Shown here: positions 25,300 through 39,000 of the stretch, piece after piece
How the letters are laid out: each line of letters opens with the position of its first letter
How positions within the stretch are numbered: position 1 is the first letter of the stretch
Origin: Haliotis asinina
Lineage: Eukaryota > Mollusca > Gastropoda > Lepetellida > Haliotidae
Assembly (NCBI RefSeq): GCF_037392515.1
Contig: NC_090295.1
Location: forward strand, 12,419,001 to 12,483,000
Direction of reading: 5' to 3'
DNA length: 64,000 nt
Position numbers and translations under genes: made by a program
Notes under the pieces: model-generated
Told to the model about the DNA's origin: nothing
The model's database searches: none
Seen by the model: only the letters and a program-made list of their open reading frames with translations

Positions 25300-25887
25300 T
25301 GTGTCACCAGTAGATTGTTTTCCTATTGGAAATACGAAATCAATATCACATAAGATTTGATCTAGAAGCCATAAACATTATATCAATTATCATACGAAAT
25401 TCTGACTATTTACGATTTCGGTTTGTGCAGCCGTTGTTTATGAATGCGTCGCAGTGGTAAAATCTAACAGAAAATATATTTAGATGTTAGAAATAGAACG
25501 TCAGAGCGAAAAAATAACCAGTGTCGCATATCAGATTACATTGTGAGTAAAAGGAAATCCTTTCATGTATGAATAACTGAAAACGAAAATCGAACAACTG
25601 GTGGTCTTGACTGCGTACTTTGTGTACCCCGCTGTGTGTTAGTTGTGTTGTTCACTTGTCACTAGGGGACCATGGGATGAGGGACCTTCGATGTTTGTTT
25701 ATGTTCCTTGAGCCCGAAATGAATCATGCATCATGCGTCATTTAATGTTATTCGAGATAAAAAAGTAACTAAATTTAAGCACCGAATGAGTTGCTGTTGG
25801 CAGCGGGGTGTATTGCAATACACCTCGCTTGTGCACGGGGTGCATTGAAAACAGCAAGTGCGCCTCAGTCAGTCAGACAGCGACATT

Positions 25888-25889
<2 letters not shown>

Positions 25890-25981
<92 letters not shown>
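25890..25981. repeat. Compound (GT)n(GA)n microsatellite
   Basis: About 16 GT units run directly into about 30 GA units. It lies 7 bp upstream of a Type II SINE head. Confidence 0.97.
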
Positions 25982-25982
<1 letters not shown>

Positions 25983-25987
25983 ATTTG

Positions 25988-26135
25988 TAGTGGGGTAGCC
26001 TAATGGTTAAAGCGTTCGCCAGTCTTTCTGAAGAGTGGGGCTCGATTTCCACCATGGGTACAGTCTATTTCTGGTGTCCCCCGTAGTGGTATTGCTGGAT
26101 TATTGCTAAAGGCGACGTAAACCCCAACTCACTCA
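25988..26135 (+). repeat. Type II SINE
   Basis: Head ggggtagcctaatggttaaa, box B-like ggggctcgatttccaccatg, core and tail (gcgacgtaaaccccaactca). Confidence 0.88.
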
Positions 26136-26571
26136 TAGCGACCATTGTTTTTTAGTTCGTTTAGTGTCGCATATATACGCATTTCGACTGAAATATAACC
26201 TACGTTGTCGGGACACAATAATCCAATTCTCTATGTCCGTCCATTCGCAATACGCGTGTTCGTCTGAAAAGAAGTTTACTGTATTCCAGAAGGGTTCCCA
26301 TATCCATTCGTAATCATATGATTTTCATCACAGCTGCACGTTTGGTGCATGCTGAAAATGAGAAATTTAACTTTAAAGTAAAACATCATGAGGGTGCTGC
26401 TTCTGATATAGGTGGAGAACCTTACTTTGACACGGAAAGATTAACCTGCATCCATAAAGTATAAATAGAAATGCTACGGAAGCTTAATATTCACATTCAG
26501 TGCTTTTTCTCCCATTTCCTTCTGGCAACTAACAGGGTTGATTTTGTGACAATCCATTGTATACGTGTTGG

Positions 26572-26685
26572 GGGCGTGGGGCAGACCAAATGTTAAACGT
26601 TCGATTCCCACCATGGATACAATGTGTGAAGTCTATTTCCGGTGTCGTTGTTATTGAAAGCGGTGTAAAACCATACTCATTCGTT
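26572..26685 (+). repeat. Type II SINE, internally deleted
   Basis: Box A and box B regions are fused by deletion (aaatgttaaacgttcgattc), followed by the core and tail. Confidence 0.75.
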
Positions 26686-26764
26686 CGTATATATTTCGTT
26701 TGAATCTAAATGAGTAACTTTAGGGTTACGTGCAATTCATAAGCGATTGTGTGAAACATAAGCA

Positions 26765-26765
<1 letters not shown>

Positions 26766-26806
<41 letters not shown>
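26766..26806. repeat. (CA)n microsatellite
   Basis: About 20 uninterrupted CA units in the intergenic region. Confidence 0.97.
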
Positions 26807-26808
<2 letters not shown>

Positions 26809-27416
26809 GGTGGAATTTGTTGATACGAACTAGTAATGGTGGAACGAGGATGTTTTTTACGTCTTTTGTTTTCAGCTACGTTCACAGTGTACTCACCTTC
26901 TCTAAATCCACTTTCTGCCATGAAGTCGATCGTGAGAAGAGTGACGTTTACAAATACCTGGCAACTCCGAAACAATACACTCAGTCCTCTTCGCAAATAC
27001 CGATTTCTGAGAAATATACAGCACTGACGTGCATCTATTAATAGTGCATACGGTAAAATCTGCTTTCAGTTTGAGTGCTATTTATAAACTTGAATGAATG
27101 ATTTATTGTGTAGCGTTCTTGTGCACCTGCGAGCTGTGTCAGTTGGTATCATTATAATGTGTGATCTGCGGATATAATCTTTCAACAAGTCATTTAATAG
27201 TTTACTCAAATGAAACATAATTACAGCTCATTGCATATCCTCTCGTTTGTATGTACGGATAAGCAATTCGCCTGGACCTTGAATATGGAACAATTGTCAC
27301 CAAAAGAAGCATAGAAGACTACAAACAAGTATTAGCTTTAGTAAACTGATTCTGTGTGGTTTTTGACAGTATATAAGACTGCATTACGAAACAATTCACA
27401 AACAAATGCAACAAAG

Positions 27417-27417
27417 C

Positions 27418-27508
<91 letters not shown>

Positions 27509-27510
27509 AA
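27417..27510. repeat. (AAAT)n microsatellite
   Basis: About 23 AAAT units, perfect over most of their length. Open frames of repeated FIYL are products of it. Confidence 0.97.
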
Positions 27511-28053
27511 CAAAAAAACCCATAGTACACATATCATACTAATTAGCAATCTCAGTATTTCCTTATACACGACTCGCGATCGTCTGCATATTGTCAGAAT
27601 TTAGAAGCTTGTTATCTCTGCAACATAACACCGATACTACATGCAGTTGTTATTCATAGTTAACTTTTGTCATGCAAGTTCATCATGACCTAGTTAAGGT
27701 CAAGGTGACACATCTAGACATGATACAGTGGAATACTATCAACATGCTTAACACGACTGGTCCTTGATGTTGTTGATACGCTTAAAGGACAGTTACAGCC
27801 AACAGTATTTTTGAATTATTTGTTGCAGTTATTACTGTGTTCTTTTCAACATATAACAGAACATGTGACATATCAACTCCTTCTTATGATTGTGTAAAGT
27901 ATGATGTGCCGGTTGAAAAGACTACGAATGTGTTCCCGATAATATATGTGTCTTCTTCCCCGATAGGTCTCCTCTAATAGGCACATGCATTCACATTCTT
28001 TCGAACAGGTCTTGTACTGTAAAGGAATGCACTCATGTTTCACATGTTGTCAC

Positions 28054-28315
28054 CTAGGAGTTTAGTTTTACGCTGCACTCATCAATATTCCAGATATTTG
28101 GCGGCGGTCTGTATATAATCGACTCTGGACAAGACAATCCAGTGATCAACAACATGAGCATCGATCTGCGCAATTGGGAACCGATGACATGTGTCAACAA
28201 AGTCAGCGAACTTGACCACCCGTTAGTCGCCTCTTACGACAAGCATAGTCGCCTTTTATGGCAAGCATGGGTTGCTGAAGGTCTATTCTACCCCGGGGCC
28301 TTCACGGGTCTACAA
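28054..28315 (+). repeat. Type I interspersed repeat, near full length
   Basis: Runs from gagtttagttttacgctgca through gatctgcgcaattgggaacc to ggggccttcacgggtctaca. A good reference copy for the family. Confidence 0.93.
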
Positions 28316-28629
28316 GGAAACAGGAGTCAAATAGAATTCATATTGTGATCTCGTATACCTGTATTATGCAAGAGCTTTGCTTGAATATACACTGATAACA
28401 CATATTTAGAAACATCCTGTGGTTTCAAAGCACCACCATCACGGCCGTAAAACACACATTTTGTGGTAGGCATTGGAGAGTATAAAAAGGTGGAGATATA
28501 AAGACCTGAAATCATCAGGCTTGAATACTACAAACATACCCTTTAAATTCGTTATATCTTGGGCAGTGTTTCTCCAACATGATTAAACTTTTGTTTTTGT
28601 TTGATTTGGATCGTAGAACTTGTTAGAAC

Positions 28630-28898
28630 GACCCGTGAAGGTCGTGGATAGAATAGGCCTTTAGCAACCCATGCTTGCCATAAAAGGTAACTCTGTCGTA
28701 AGAAGCAGCTAACGGGATCAGGTGGTCAGGCTCACTGACTTGGTTGGCACATGTCATCGGTTCCCATTTGCGCAGATCTATGCTCATGATGTTGATCACT
28801 GGATTGTCTGGTCCAGACTCGATTATTTACAAACCGCCAACATATAGCTGGAATATTGCTGAGTACGACGTAAAACAAAACTCACTCACTCACTTGTG
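28630..28898 (-). repeat. Type I interspersed repeat, near full length
   Basis: Starts cccgtgaaggtcgtggatag and ends gtacgacgtaaaacaaaact plus (CACT)n. It lies opposite the copy at 28054-28315, so the pair could form a long hairpin in RNA. Confidence 0.93.
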
Positions 28899-28992
28899 AG
28901 AACAGATGCAACCTTATGGATAGCAACTGCTTATTTTTTCTGCAATCCACAAGAAATGTTGCATGTTCCATGTTACACGTGCTATGGTAGCG

Positions 28993-29152
28993 AGCGAGTT
29001 TACTTTTCCACCGCTTTAATCCATATTTCAGCAAGATTACGAAGGGAGACACCTAAATGAGCTGTGCACATTAAGCCCATGTCGGCAATCGAACACTGAC
29101 TTTCGGCGCGACGAGCGAACGCCTGAACCACTGCACTACCGCACCGCCCTTA
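28993..29152 (-). repeat. Type II SINE, diverged
   Basis: Reverse orientation: head region gcgacgagcgaacgcctgaa then ccactgcactaccgcaccgc at the 3' side, core near 29030. Confidence 0.75.
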
Positions 29153-29681
29153 AGCTGTGGTAATGTATTACTTTACCAACACGAACATCTTTAAATAATC
29201 TGTCGGTCTGGCATGAGTAATAGCTTACGATACTAATGGATGACAACCTCTTTATTCTTCTATGATGGGACTTTCGCCATAGCCGTTGTCACTGAATGAG
29301 TGGCGCAGTGCAGTGATAATAAAAACAATAAATAACAATAACGTAGAACGGTCATAATACTAGTACATGTTTATTAAAAGTGACAACGTGAGATGCAACA
29401 ACAAACAACCATCATGGGAGCATCAGCAACAATGGATATATGTAAATGATTATGGATTAAGAACTGAGGAAGCTAAGTGATCCTGAGGCCCAACAAAATA
29501 TACATATCTGGTAACATTCATTAACAAATTGACAACGGGAATGTTGTTTCATCAGTTCATTGATGACATATCGCTGGACTCTTGATTGACGGCTTGTGCC
29601 AAGGGATTCGAGGTGCTAGTTTTCTTGGGGTGACGTTATGAAGCTTTTTAAATAATTTCTACATTGTCCAAATATGGGTAT

Positions 29682-29687
29682 TTTATT
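29682..29687 (-). promoter_or_regulatory. Candidate MIB-B polyadenylation signal
   Basis: AATAAA on the minus strand, 300 nt after the MIB-B stop. A variant AATATA lies directly after the stop at about 29982-29987. Neither is decisive. Confidence 0.3.
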
Positions 29688-29987
29688 GACTTCTTGCACT
29701 TACTTGTAAATGACCGCATTAATCATTATCAGTTGTGTGTGAAACCAGAATTAGTGACGCCATTTAACAGATCACTAGTTGGCACTCCAACCGACGATGG
29801 GCACTGTATACAGAAAATACGATATTAAAGCATCGTTCTGTGCAAACGTTGCAACACTCATACAAACTGGCTTGGCGTTACTCAACCCAACACGTACACA
29901 GATATAATATATCGCCTATAGAGTCACATGAATTCAAATGTTGTCTTGGCTGACGGTGCATTTCACACGCTGGGTGAACTTTATATT

Positions 29988-30079
29988 CTACTGAACTTTG
30001 CACGGTACATCGTCATCACCACCACCATCGTCATCATCACCATCACCATCATCACCACCACCACCATCGTCGTCGTCAC
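29988..30079 (-). CDS. MIB-B terminal exon: Asp/Gly-rich acidic tail
   Basis: After the acceptor TTCTTTATAG the phase-1 join gives GGT and then a run of GAC, GAT and GGT codons: about 24 Asp/Gly residues followed by VPCKVQ and TAG. The coding DNA is a GAY/GGT trinucleotide microsatellite. Support comes from the acceptor, the correct phase and the stop. No homologous exon was found for MIB-A, so the assignment rests on splice logic alone. Confidence 0.55.
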
Positions 30080-33000
30080 CTATAAAGAATAATTGATTAT
30101 TCATTAGTAATAATTTAATTACTTTTCATATGATCTTTGTATTATTTCTACACTGTGCAGAACCGATTTCCGGTTTGTGTGTCACGCTCTGTGCCGTGTG
30201 TATTACTTTTTGTGTTCTGTTTATCAATCTCGGTACACAGTGTATTACTTTTCGTGTTCTGTTTATCAATCTCGGTACACAATGTATTGCTTTTCGTGTT
30301 CTGTGTATCAATCTCGGTACTTAGTGTAATACGTTTCGTATTCTTTTACTCTTTTCTGTGTATTACTATTTTGTTCTGTGTACCATTTTTGATGCACTAT
30401 TTGTGACTGTGTTCCGTGTGTCATTCTAGGTGTACTGTGTGTTACATTTTGTGTTCTCTATATCTGTTATGGAACACATTGCATCACTTTTTCTATCCTG
30501 TGTATCATTAATTCGATGTGTACATATTGTTTATCATTTTTTTAATTCGATGTGTACATATTGTTTATCATTTTTTAATTCGATGTGTACATATTGTTTA
30601 TCATTTTTTTAATTCGATGTGTACATATTGTTTATCATTTTTTAATTCGATGTGTACATATTGTTCCGTGGGTTACTCGTCACCTACCTCGTTTGCTTGT
30701 TTGAACGTGGAGTACGTGCGTGTCGCATAACGGACACTTATTGAAGCTGGCGGCGCACGAACTGCACATTACTTTGTGTCCACAAGGGACGAACTTAGCA
30801 TCTGCAACCTTATCGAAGCACTTATTACATGGCGTGAAAAATTTGGAACTCGGACTTTCTGGAGCTTGGGGCCTGAATTGATTTTCCGGGGGTTCTGCGG
30901 AATTCAGGAATCCTTCACTGAAAAAATATATGTCACTGATTTATTTGTTTATTTCGTAAAGGCGCCACCGGCTCTTTTCACATATGCATGATAACATCAA
31001 AACGATCGATGGAGCGGCATACCAATAAACAAATTGTACAGGCAGAGATATATCTGCAGATTGTAGAGTCTATTGATGATTCAAAGATGAAGTGGACAAT
31101 AAATCTAATAATACATCATTATTTTAGATGAGCGAGTGAGTTCAGTTTTACGCCGCACTCAGCAACACTAATTCAGCTAAATGGCAGCGGTCTGTAAATA
31201 ATCGAATCTGGACACTCCAGTGATCAACAGCATGAGCACCGATCTGCGCAATTGGGAACCGATGACGTGTCAACCTACATATCGAGTCTGACCACCCGAT
31301 CCCATTCGCCGCCTCTTACGACAAGCAAGACGTCTTTAATGGCAAGCATGGGTTGCTGAAGATCTTCTATGCCTGGAATCTTCATGCTCCTGGGTCCTAT
31401 TTTATGATGGCATTTACGATAATTACAGATACGATAATTACACAACACGTACAATGTTCATGTCAGTTCAAAGTGGTATATGTAAACTGACATGGTTATA
31501 ATATCGTTTATTAGACTGGAATGGCTTGGCGTTGATTTACATTTGAATTAGAACTAGTCATTAATTGTTTCATTCCCTCGCAAGAAACTTCGGAATTTAG
31601 GGATCCTTTCACTGAGCTCATCGCCTAAGTCCATTTGAAGAGCCCTAAATAGATTAAAGGTTTGTGATGCTGCTGCTGCTGCTGCTGCGGCTGATATTGA
31701 TGGCGGTGAAATTACAAATAAGTAGAAAGATGAGCCTGTCCGCTTGACCACACCAACGATGACGTGTCAGACATGACCTATAGCTTTACTAACGCGTATT
31801 TTCTCAACCACATTGCTGAGGAAAGTAAACGGCCACAATGTTGTCATGCATCAAGCATTACTGATTCTGTCGTCATGCATCAAGTATTACCTTACTGATT
31901 CCGTTGTCGTGCACCAAGTATTGCTGGCTATGTCTTCATGCAACAAGTATTGTTGAATGTCTTCATGCAACAAGCATTATTGATTATATCTACCATAATC
32001 AAGCATTACTGATTATGTCATCAAGCACAAAACATTAATAATTCAGTCTATACGAGTCAAACATTTTTGAATGTCTCTTCATGCAACAAGCATTATTGAT
32101 TATATCTACCATAATTAAGCATTACTGATTATGTCATCAAGCACAAAACATTAATAATTCAGTCTATACGAGTCAAACATTATTGAATGTCTCTTCATGC
32201 ATCAAGCCTTAATAATGGCATGCGTGAGGCATGATTTGAGTCTATATACGTTGAACATTATTGATTATTGAATGTGTTTATGCATGAAGCATTACTGAAT
32301 GTGTCTTCATGCATCAAGCATTATTGAATGTGTCTTCATGCATCAAGCATTACTGAATGTGTCTTCATGCATCAAGCATTACTGAATGTGTCTTCATGCA
32401 TCAAGCATTACTGAATGTGTCTTCATGCATCAAGCATTATTGAATGTGTCTTCATGCATGAAGCTTTATGGAATGTGTCTTCATGCATCAAGCATTTTTA
32501 ATTATGCCGTGATGCGTCAAGCATTATTGATACTTCTCGCGGCAAGACTGAGTCTATTTATTCCACTGAAAACATCAAATGCAACCACCACATCTCTCAT
32601 TCTAAAAGCCCCAATGCTGATGTTCTCTGTCGGGAAAGCCCATCAAACACCTACTTCTTGTCGATGAATTCCCGAATCGCTGACTTCTCGGCTTCACCAG
32701 AACACATATCAAGGGCTGTGGATCCGTGCTTGTTCCTGGCTTTGTAAGCGGCACCTTCCTGTAGAAGTAGTCGTGCAACGTCGACGACCTTGCCTACTTG
32801 TCGACGTGACCCGCGACCCTTGTAAAGTGCAAAGGGATACATGTTTATGTTTATACTGTTTTAAACATATTTCATTGTCCATAGGACAAAGGGGTTAGGT
32901 ACAAGTGCAGCACGTGTCGCCTTCTTAATATACTGAGTCAAAAAAAAAGAAATTTCACAAAATGTAATTTTTAAAAATTATGAATAATGTTTCTCTGATG

Positions 33001-36000
33001 ATACATCCATGTATCCGAAATGGGATCCCTATCTTTCGACTCTAGGAAAACGTTAGCAAGACCCACTCAAACCCAGTCAATCGCGTGATCTTCATTTGCA
33101 CGTGTTTGCATTGGCCTCAAGAAAAAAAAACAGATTTAAACCACAGCTCTAACGGGGCTTTAAATGCCACGGTTGTCAAATGTGCAACGTAAACGTGCCG
33201 TTGGCATGCTGCAAGCGGGAAGATCAGTTATTGACATCGCAAGAGCAATGGGAAACAGCCGTCGTACTGTGTATGACTTGCGAGGTCGTTTACAACAAAC
33301 TGGCACCACTTCTGATCGCCCAAGGGGATCAGCTACAAGAACCAGGGCTAAGATGTTTAGAGGTCGATTGTACTCACAGACCATGCGAAATCGGTTGCGG
33401 GCTGCCAGTCTCCATTCTCGACGTCCATATCGTGGGCCAACATTGACGCCGTTTCATCAACGACAACGTCTGCTGTGGGCCCAACGTCACCTCCGATGGA
33501 CCCAGCGAGATTGGAATCGAGTCGCCTTTAGCAATGAATCCAAGTTTACCCTCAGATTCGCGGCCGTCAGGGATAGAGTTTGGAGACGACGTCGTGAACG
33601 GTATGCCCAATGTTGCGTACAGGAAGTCGACAGATTCGGGGGCGGAAGTTGCATGGTGTGGGGAACAACCGTTCCCGACCTCTGGTCATCCGTGGAAATC
33701 TCACAGCTGCTGCTTACCGCGACCAGGTGCTCACCCTTGAACTCGTTCCTTTCATGGTGGCTCATGGCCCAGGTCTACCAATCCAGCATGATAATGCTCG
33801 GCCGCATACCGCGGTGTTGACACGAAATTTCCTTCAAATTGCTGGAATCAACGTCACGGACTGGCCATCGAGGTATCCTGATTTTATTCTAATAGAGCAC
33901 GTGTGGGATGCACTTGGGAGAAGGCTTCGTGGTTTTAGGAACCAACCTCAGAATTTGCAGGAACTTCGCGGTGCCTTGCAAGAGCAATGGTGCAGAATCC
34001 CCAACCACGTGTTCACAAGCATCAGGCAGTCGATGAGGAGACGGTGTTTGGCAGTGGTGAATGCGCAGGGCGGCCATACACAATATTGAACTGAGACATT
34101 TCGAACTCATTGTGGCACTGTCAGTGTATCGAGTACAGATCTCAATAATTACAGCAATTTAACCATCTTACCATATCTTGTTCTTTTATAGTGCCCTGAA
34201 GAAAGAATGTGAAGCTTTCTTTTTTGACTCAGTATACATATGTCACACTGAAGACTTGCAGTGTTGATAAAAGGTCAAGACTTCGATATAAAATAATTGC
34301 TTCGATAAGTGTTAGATTTCATTATTCCATTTGTATGTAAGGACGGCTATTCTAAACGGCCGTTATTCTGGTAAGCTGTTGTTGCTTTACAATGTAAATA
34401 CATGGAATGTATGGTGATATACAGATGCAGTCTTTCAAAATAGTTGAGTTTCATTTCATTTCCCGTGACGAGTGGCGCTTAAACTACAAGGCTATCCTAC
34501 CATCCCCAACTATGCTTTTACATATGTGTGCACAGACGAACATTCCAAAGGTCACACACTGTCTTGACACAAGTCACAGCGTATTTCCAGGCGAATATAA
34601 AAGATTAAGATACCACAGAACCATATCAATAAAGGAAAGTAACTAACTTCACATATTAATTAAAAATGTTTTTCAATTCATATTTTATTATTGGAGTGAG
34701 TGAGTTAATATTTAACTTCACATCGGTAGTATTGAGGTTTATTATTGGAATCTTCTGCCTGTTCAGTAATTTTCTTAACGTAAATACATACTTTGAGCCC
34801 ACTATTTTCTAATTAGAGTTCCAGACACCATTTGGCATTAATATAAGCACTGGTGGCACTGTTCCAGAAGTATGATTCCAAGACATCATACCTTACACAA
34901 CCCGTGGAATGGTCTGTTACCGTTGTCATTTTCGAAGTTGGGATCAGCTCCTGAGGTAAAATAAAAAAATCAAACAAAAACTTCAATCAAGTTTCACAAG
35001 CATGTTAAAGCCGACAGCAGGGAAAATCTTTCAGTTTATACTGTAACGTGTCTTACCTTTCTGGAGAAGTAGCTCAACTGATCTGTACTGAGAATGACCA
35101 GCGGCGACATATAGAGGAGTGACACCCTGCGGACCCCTCCGATCAACTTCAGCCTTCCCCTATAATGTTTTGTTTATATATATAAACAAGACAGTGTTTA
35201 CTCCAAATGTTACAGACTCGGGGAGATTCGGGTTACAATTGGTTTTCAGTAATCCATGTTTGTCGTAAGAGACGCCTAAAAGGGAACAGGTGGTCAGACT
35301 CGCTGACTTGGTTAACACAATCAAGGAATTGTATAACAACTGCGTAGATGGATCCTCATGACGTTGATCATTGGATTGTCTGGTCCAGACTTGATTACCA
35401 TACAGCTGGAATATTGCTGACCGCGGCGTTAAACAGTCAAATGCTATAATTTCAACACCCGAGAATAATCGGGTCGAATGTTTGCCGAAACAGACTCCAA
35501 AGCTTATAAAGTAGTCTGAAACAAATGTAAATTGATCACTGGCAATAGTTGTGAGTGAGGCATTGTGTAAATTTAGAATATCATTGCACACTTTTAAAAT
35601 CACCTCGTTCCGTCAGATAAAATGCAATGAACTTAGAGATGCTGTTTGTGTAAGTGTGATAAATATGCACAGTTAAGGCTGAAATACCTTCCACAGTTAA
35701 AAACTATTACCTGTTTTAAGCAGTCAATGGCAAATATTTTAAGCTCACAAAATATGCATAGTGTGCATTCTCTTGCTTTGTATGTAAAACATGTATTTAA
35801 AATCCACGAAAGCTGTTCACAAGTATAGTAACACGTGACTGTTTATGTGACAGTCAACCGCAATTGTACAATGGGCCATGTGGAAAAATATTACTGAATA
35901 AACTGTCTGTCTGTCTGTATAAATAATTGAGTCCAGACAAGCCAGTGGTCAACAGCATGAGCATCGATCGCAAATGGGATACTATGACGTATCAGTCAAG

Positions 36001-39000
36001 ACATCTCGATATGTAGTTTAAGTTACCTTGACGTGCTACCATGAGTGAGCAGTGGGTGATTTGGACAAGGCTAGTGTCCATATTAGAAATACAATATTAC
36101 GGTATCACTTGCATACATTAACATGTCAATCTGGCATAAAATGATTGATTGATTTTAGTTTTACGCTTCTTGAAGCAATCTTCCAGTAATATCACGGCGG
36201 GGACACCAGAAACATAGGCTTCACACATTGTACCCATGTGGAGAATCGAACCCGGATCTACAGCGTGGTGATTGGACGATTTAACCATTAGGCCACCCCG
36301 TGTCACTATGAAATACTGGAATGGTGAGGTACTTTGTCAATGAGCAGTCTGCAACATTCCACGTGGTCGTTGTTAGCGGCGATGTGAAGAGCAGCAAAGG
36401 TATTGTCAGACATCAGGGCGTTTACAAACGACGTGTCTCTCTCAAGTATTCTCTCTACGCAACTGAAATGTAAAAATGCAGGTAAAAAAGATATCTTCGA
36501 ATCGGACAACTTCATATGCAGACATACAGAAATTCACTGGAACACGAGCGCCACATAGCTAAAATATTGTTGAGCGTAGAATTAAGCAACAAAACCCACC
36601 ACTGGATCACTGGATTGTCTGGTCCAGACTCGATTATGTACATGCCGCCGCCATATAGCCGCCGGAATATTGCTGAGTGCGGCGTAAAACTAAACTCACT
36701 CACTATAAAATTAATATGAATTGCACACTAACGTCACACTGCCCCGTAAGCAGGCGAAGTGCAGGGGGTTGAAGTCATTATGGTTACAAAGCCTGAGATT
36801 GACATGAGGACATCCAATAAGAATCTTCGCGCATTCATCTTTTTGAATGCTGATAGCATCATGAAGAGGCGTGTCTCCAGCCTTGTCCTGAAAAGAGTTC
36901 ATAACGTCACACGTCAATCACGTTACATTTAGTACTAAGTTTAATATTGAAAAGTTGAAAGCCTGAAAGACTGTTCAAGCCACGAACCCTTAATATGATT
37001 ATTAACAGAACAAACTAAAATAAATGCATGATTACAATGTGGTTTACTCTTAGTGGTATACTATTTCATACGGTAGATGTAAACCTTCAGGGTTCGGTAG
37101 GGTAGCCCAATGGTTAAAGTGTTCACCCATCACGCCAAAGACCCGGGTTCGATTACCAACATGGGTACAATGTGTGGAACTCAGTTGTGGTGTCAATATG
37201 TGCTGGAATATTGTTACAACCGGTGTAAACTAAACTCACTCACTGTAAACATTCAGCTTCAGGAACACAATACACCATTCACACCACTTGTAGTAAACCC
37301 ACCGTAGCATTGACGTCCACGCCCTTCTGGGTAAGCACTTTGAGGATATTGGGGAGGTCGTTGTGTACTGCAAGATGAAGGGTTGTCTGTCCGTTGTGGT
37401 GCCTGTGGTGGACGTTGGCACCCTTCTTCAGCAATTCCATCACTGTCTGCTCCTTCTTCCTGGAAATGACGACCAAACAAAATTACTTATGGACACATTG
37501 GTGTGAGAATGGGTTCATGGAGCTCAGGCAGAGACGTATCATTGATAATTCATCATTTTACCATGACTTTAATAAATACTGGGTTCTGATTGGTTAATCA
37601 AAGTCATTCAGATGCATATAATCACGTTTTATACCTCTCATTTTCCAACACAGTATGTATTTTGGCTAAATCTAAATAACGCGGTTATGGAAAAATGGAG
37701 ATAAATGGACCATGTTGGAAAGTCACGGGTTTATAACCAAGTAATAACCAAGTTATAAATTGTATATTTATTTATTTTCAATGAGCTTTAAAGCTATTAT
37801 AATTTCGTTATATATCTCTTTTAATTAAAAGTTTAACGGGTGTTCGGACAACTACGCCCATTTCCACCTTGCCCATCACAAACGTTTGCTGAGCTTAACA
37901 AACATGATAAAGTAGTACAGCCGCCATTCGCTTTAATGCTAGCACGGATTACTTTCTGAACTTGATGGTATTACTTGATCATAATAGTCCACCCAATGAG
38001 ATGTCAATATTGAAAGCTGAAATCTTCTACCATCGTTCTACCATCGTCTTGCGTTGAATTACGTATTATCGAGGTGATTACACACAATATTACTTTATTA
38101 GTAATATCAGTAAAAATTAGTCATGCACCAATTCCACAAGGTCCTTCGTCGCAGAGCAACTGGTATCGTATGAGAATATTGTGTTAATATTAATGTCATG
38201 ATCTTTGACAACGGACAAAAGTTTTCATTTCAACATCGCTCAAAAAGTTGGTATGAAAATCTCACCCAATAATTGCTGCAGATAGGGCTGTGATTCCCTT
38301 ATGACCTTTGGTCTCAAGGTCAGCTCCACTGTCCAGCAGGAAGCGTACTATCTCCATTTTGCCGACATGACACGCCCTCATTAATGGCGTCAGTCTTTGT
38401 TTTCCGAACTGTTGTGATAACTGTATTGTAAGAGAAATCACATATAGATAGATTCTACAAATTAAGATCATTATTATAAGCCGGCAAAATTTTCATATCG
38501 AAAATGTCCTTGGTCTTCAATACTCACATAGAGGTCGAAAACATCCAATACATTACACACACGAACACAGACATGCTCAGTCACTGTAATGGGTATCAGA
38601 GACTTAAAGTGTGAGCTACTATCAACGTGATAGGGGAAAGTGGAATGAAATCGGTTAGTATGAGGGCAGTCGTCTTGGAAACCACAATTTCATGTGTGGA
38701 GTTGCGTCCCTCGAGTACCCCATAAACTTATAAGGGCAGTACTTTTTAATTCTGTGTTTCTCATCGCCCGACCGACCATAATTGTATTGCCGAAACGCAT
38801 GTTTCGAAAGAAATGATACCTCATAAAAGTAAGCGTTCATGTTTACGTCTTCTATTTAGAAACCTGACTCAAAAAAGAGAGTTGCGTTTCTTTTACTGTT
38901 CAGCATATGTACATCAAGCACTCACCAGATGTGGGTCGGACTCTATCATGGCTTTCACTGTGTTGAAGTCCCCTTTAATGATTGCCTCTGTAACACCCCC

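Larger units (their letters stand above)
25300..29680. other. Intergenic region between MIB-B (3') and MIB-A (5')
   Basis: This region must carry the MIB-A promoter. I found no convincing TATA box or first-exon signature, which is not unusual for such genes. It holds (GT)n(GA)n, (CA)n and (AAAT)n tracts, three Type II SINEs, and a Type I pair in opposite orientations at 28054-28898. No coding exon could be supported. Confidence 0.55.

Noticed and set aside
31554..31751. Minus-strand frame with an Ala run as an extra MIB-B exon
   Set aside because: Exon 16 joins exon 17 in phase without it. A slight likeness to the start of exon 17 (CAGTGAA.GGAT.CCT) is too short to support a duplicate exon.
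38655..38840. 61-codon minus-strand frame near MIB-B exon 9
   Set aside because: Part of a small repeat also seen near 6360 and 7750; exons 9 and 10 join in phase without it.
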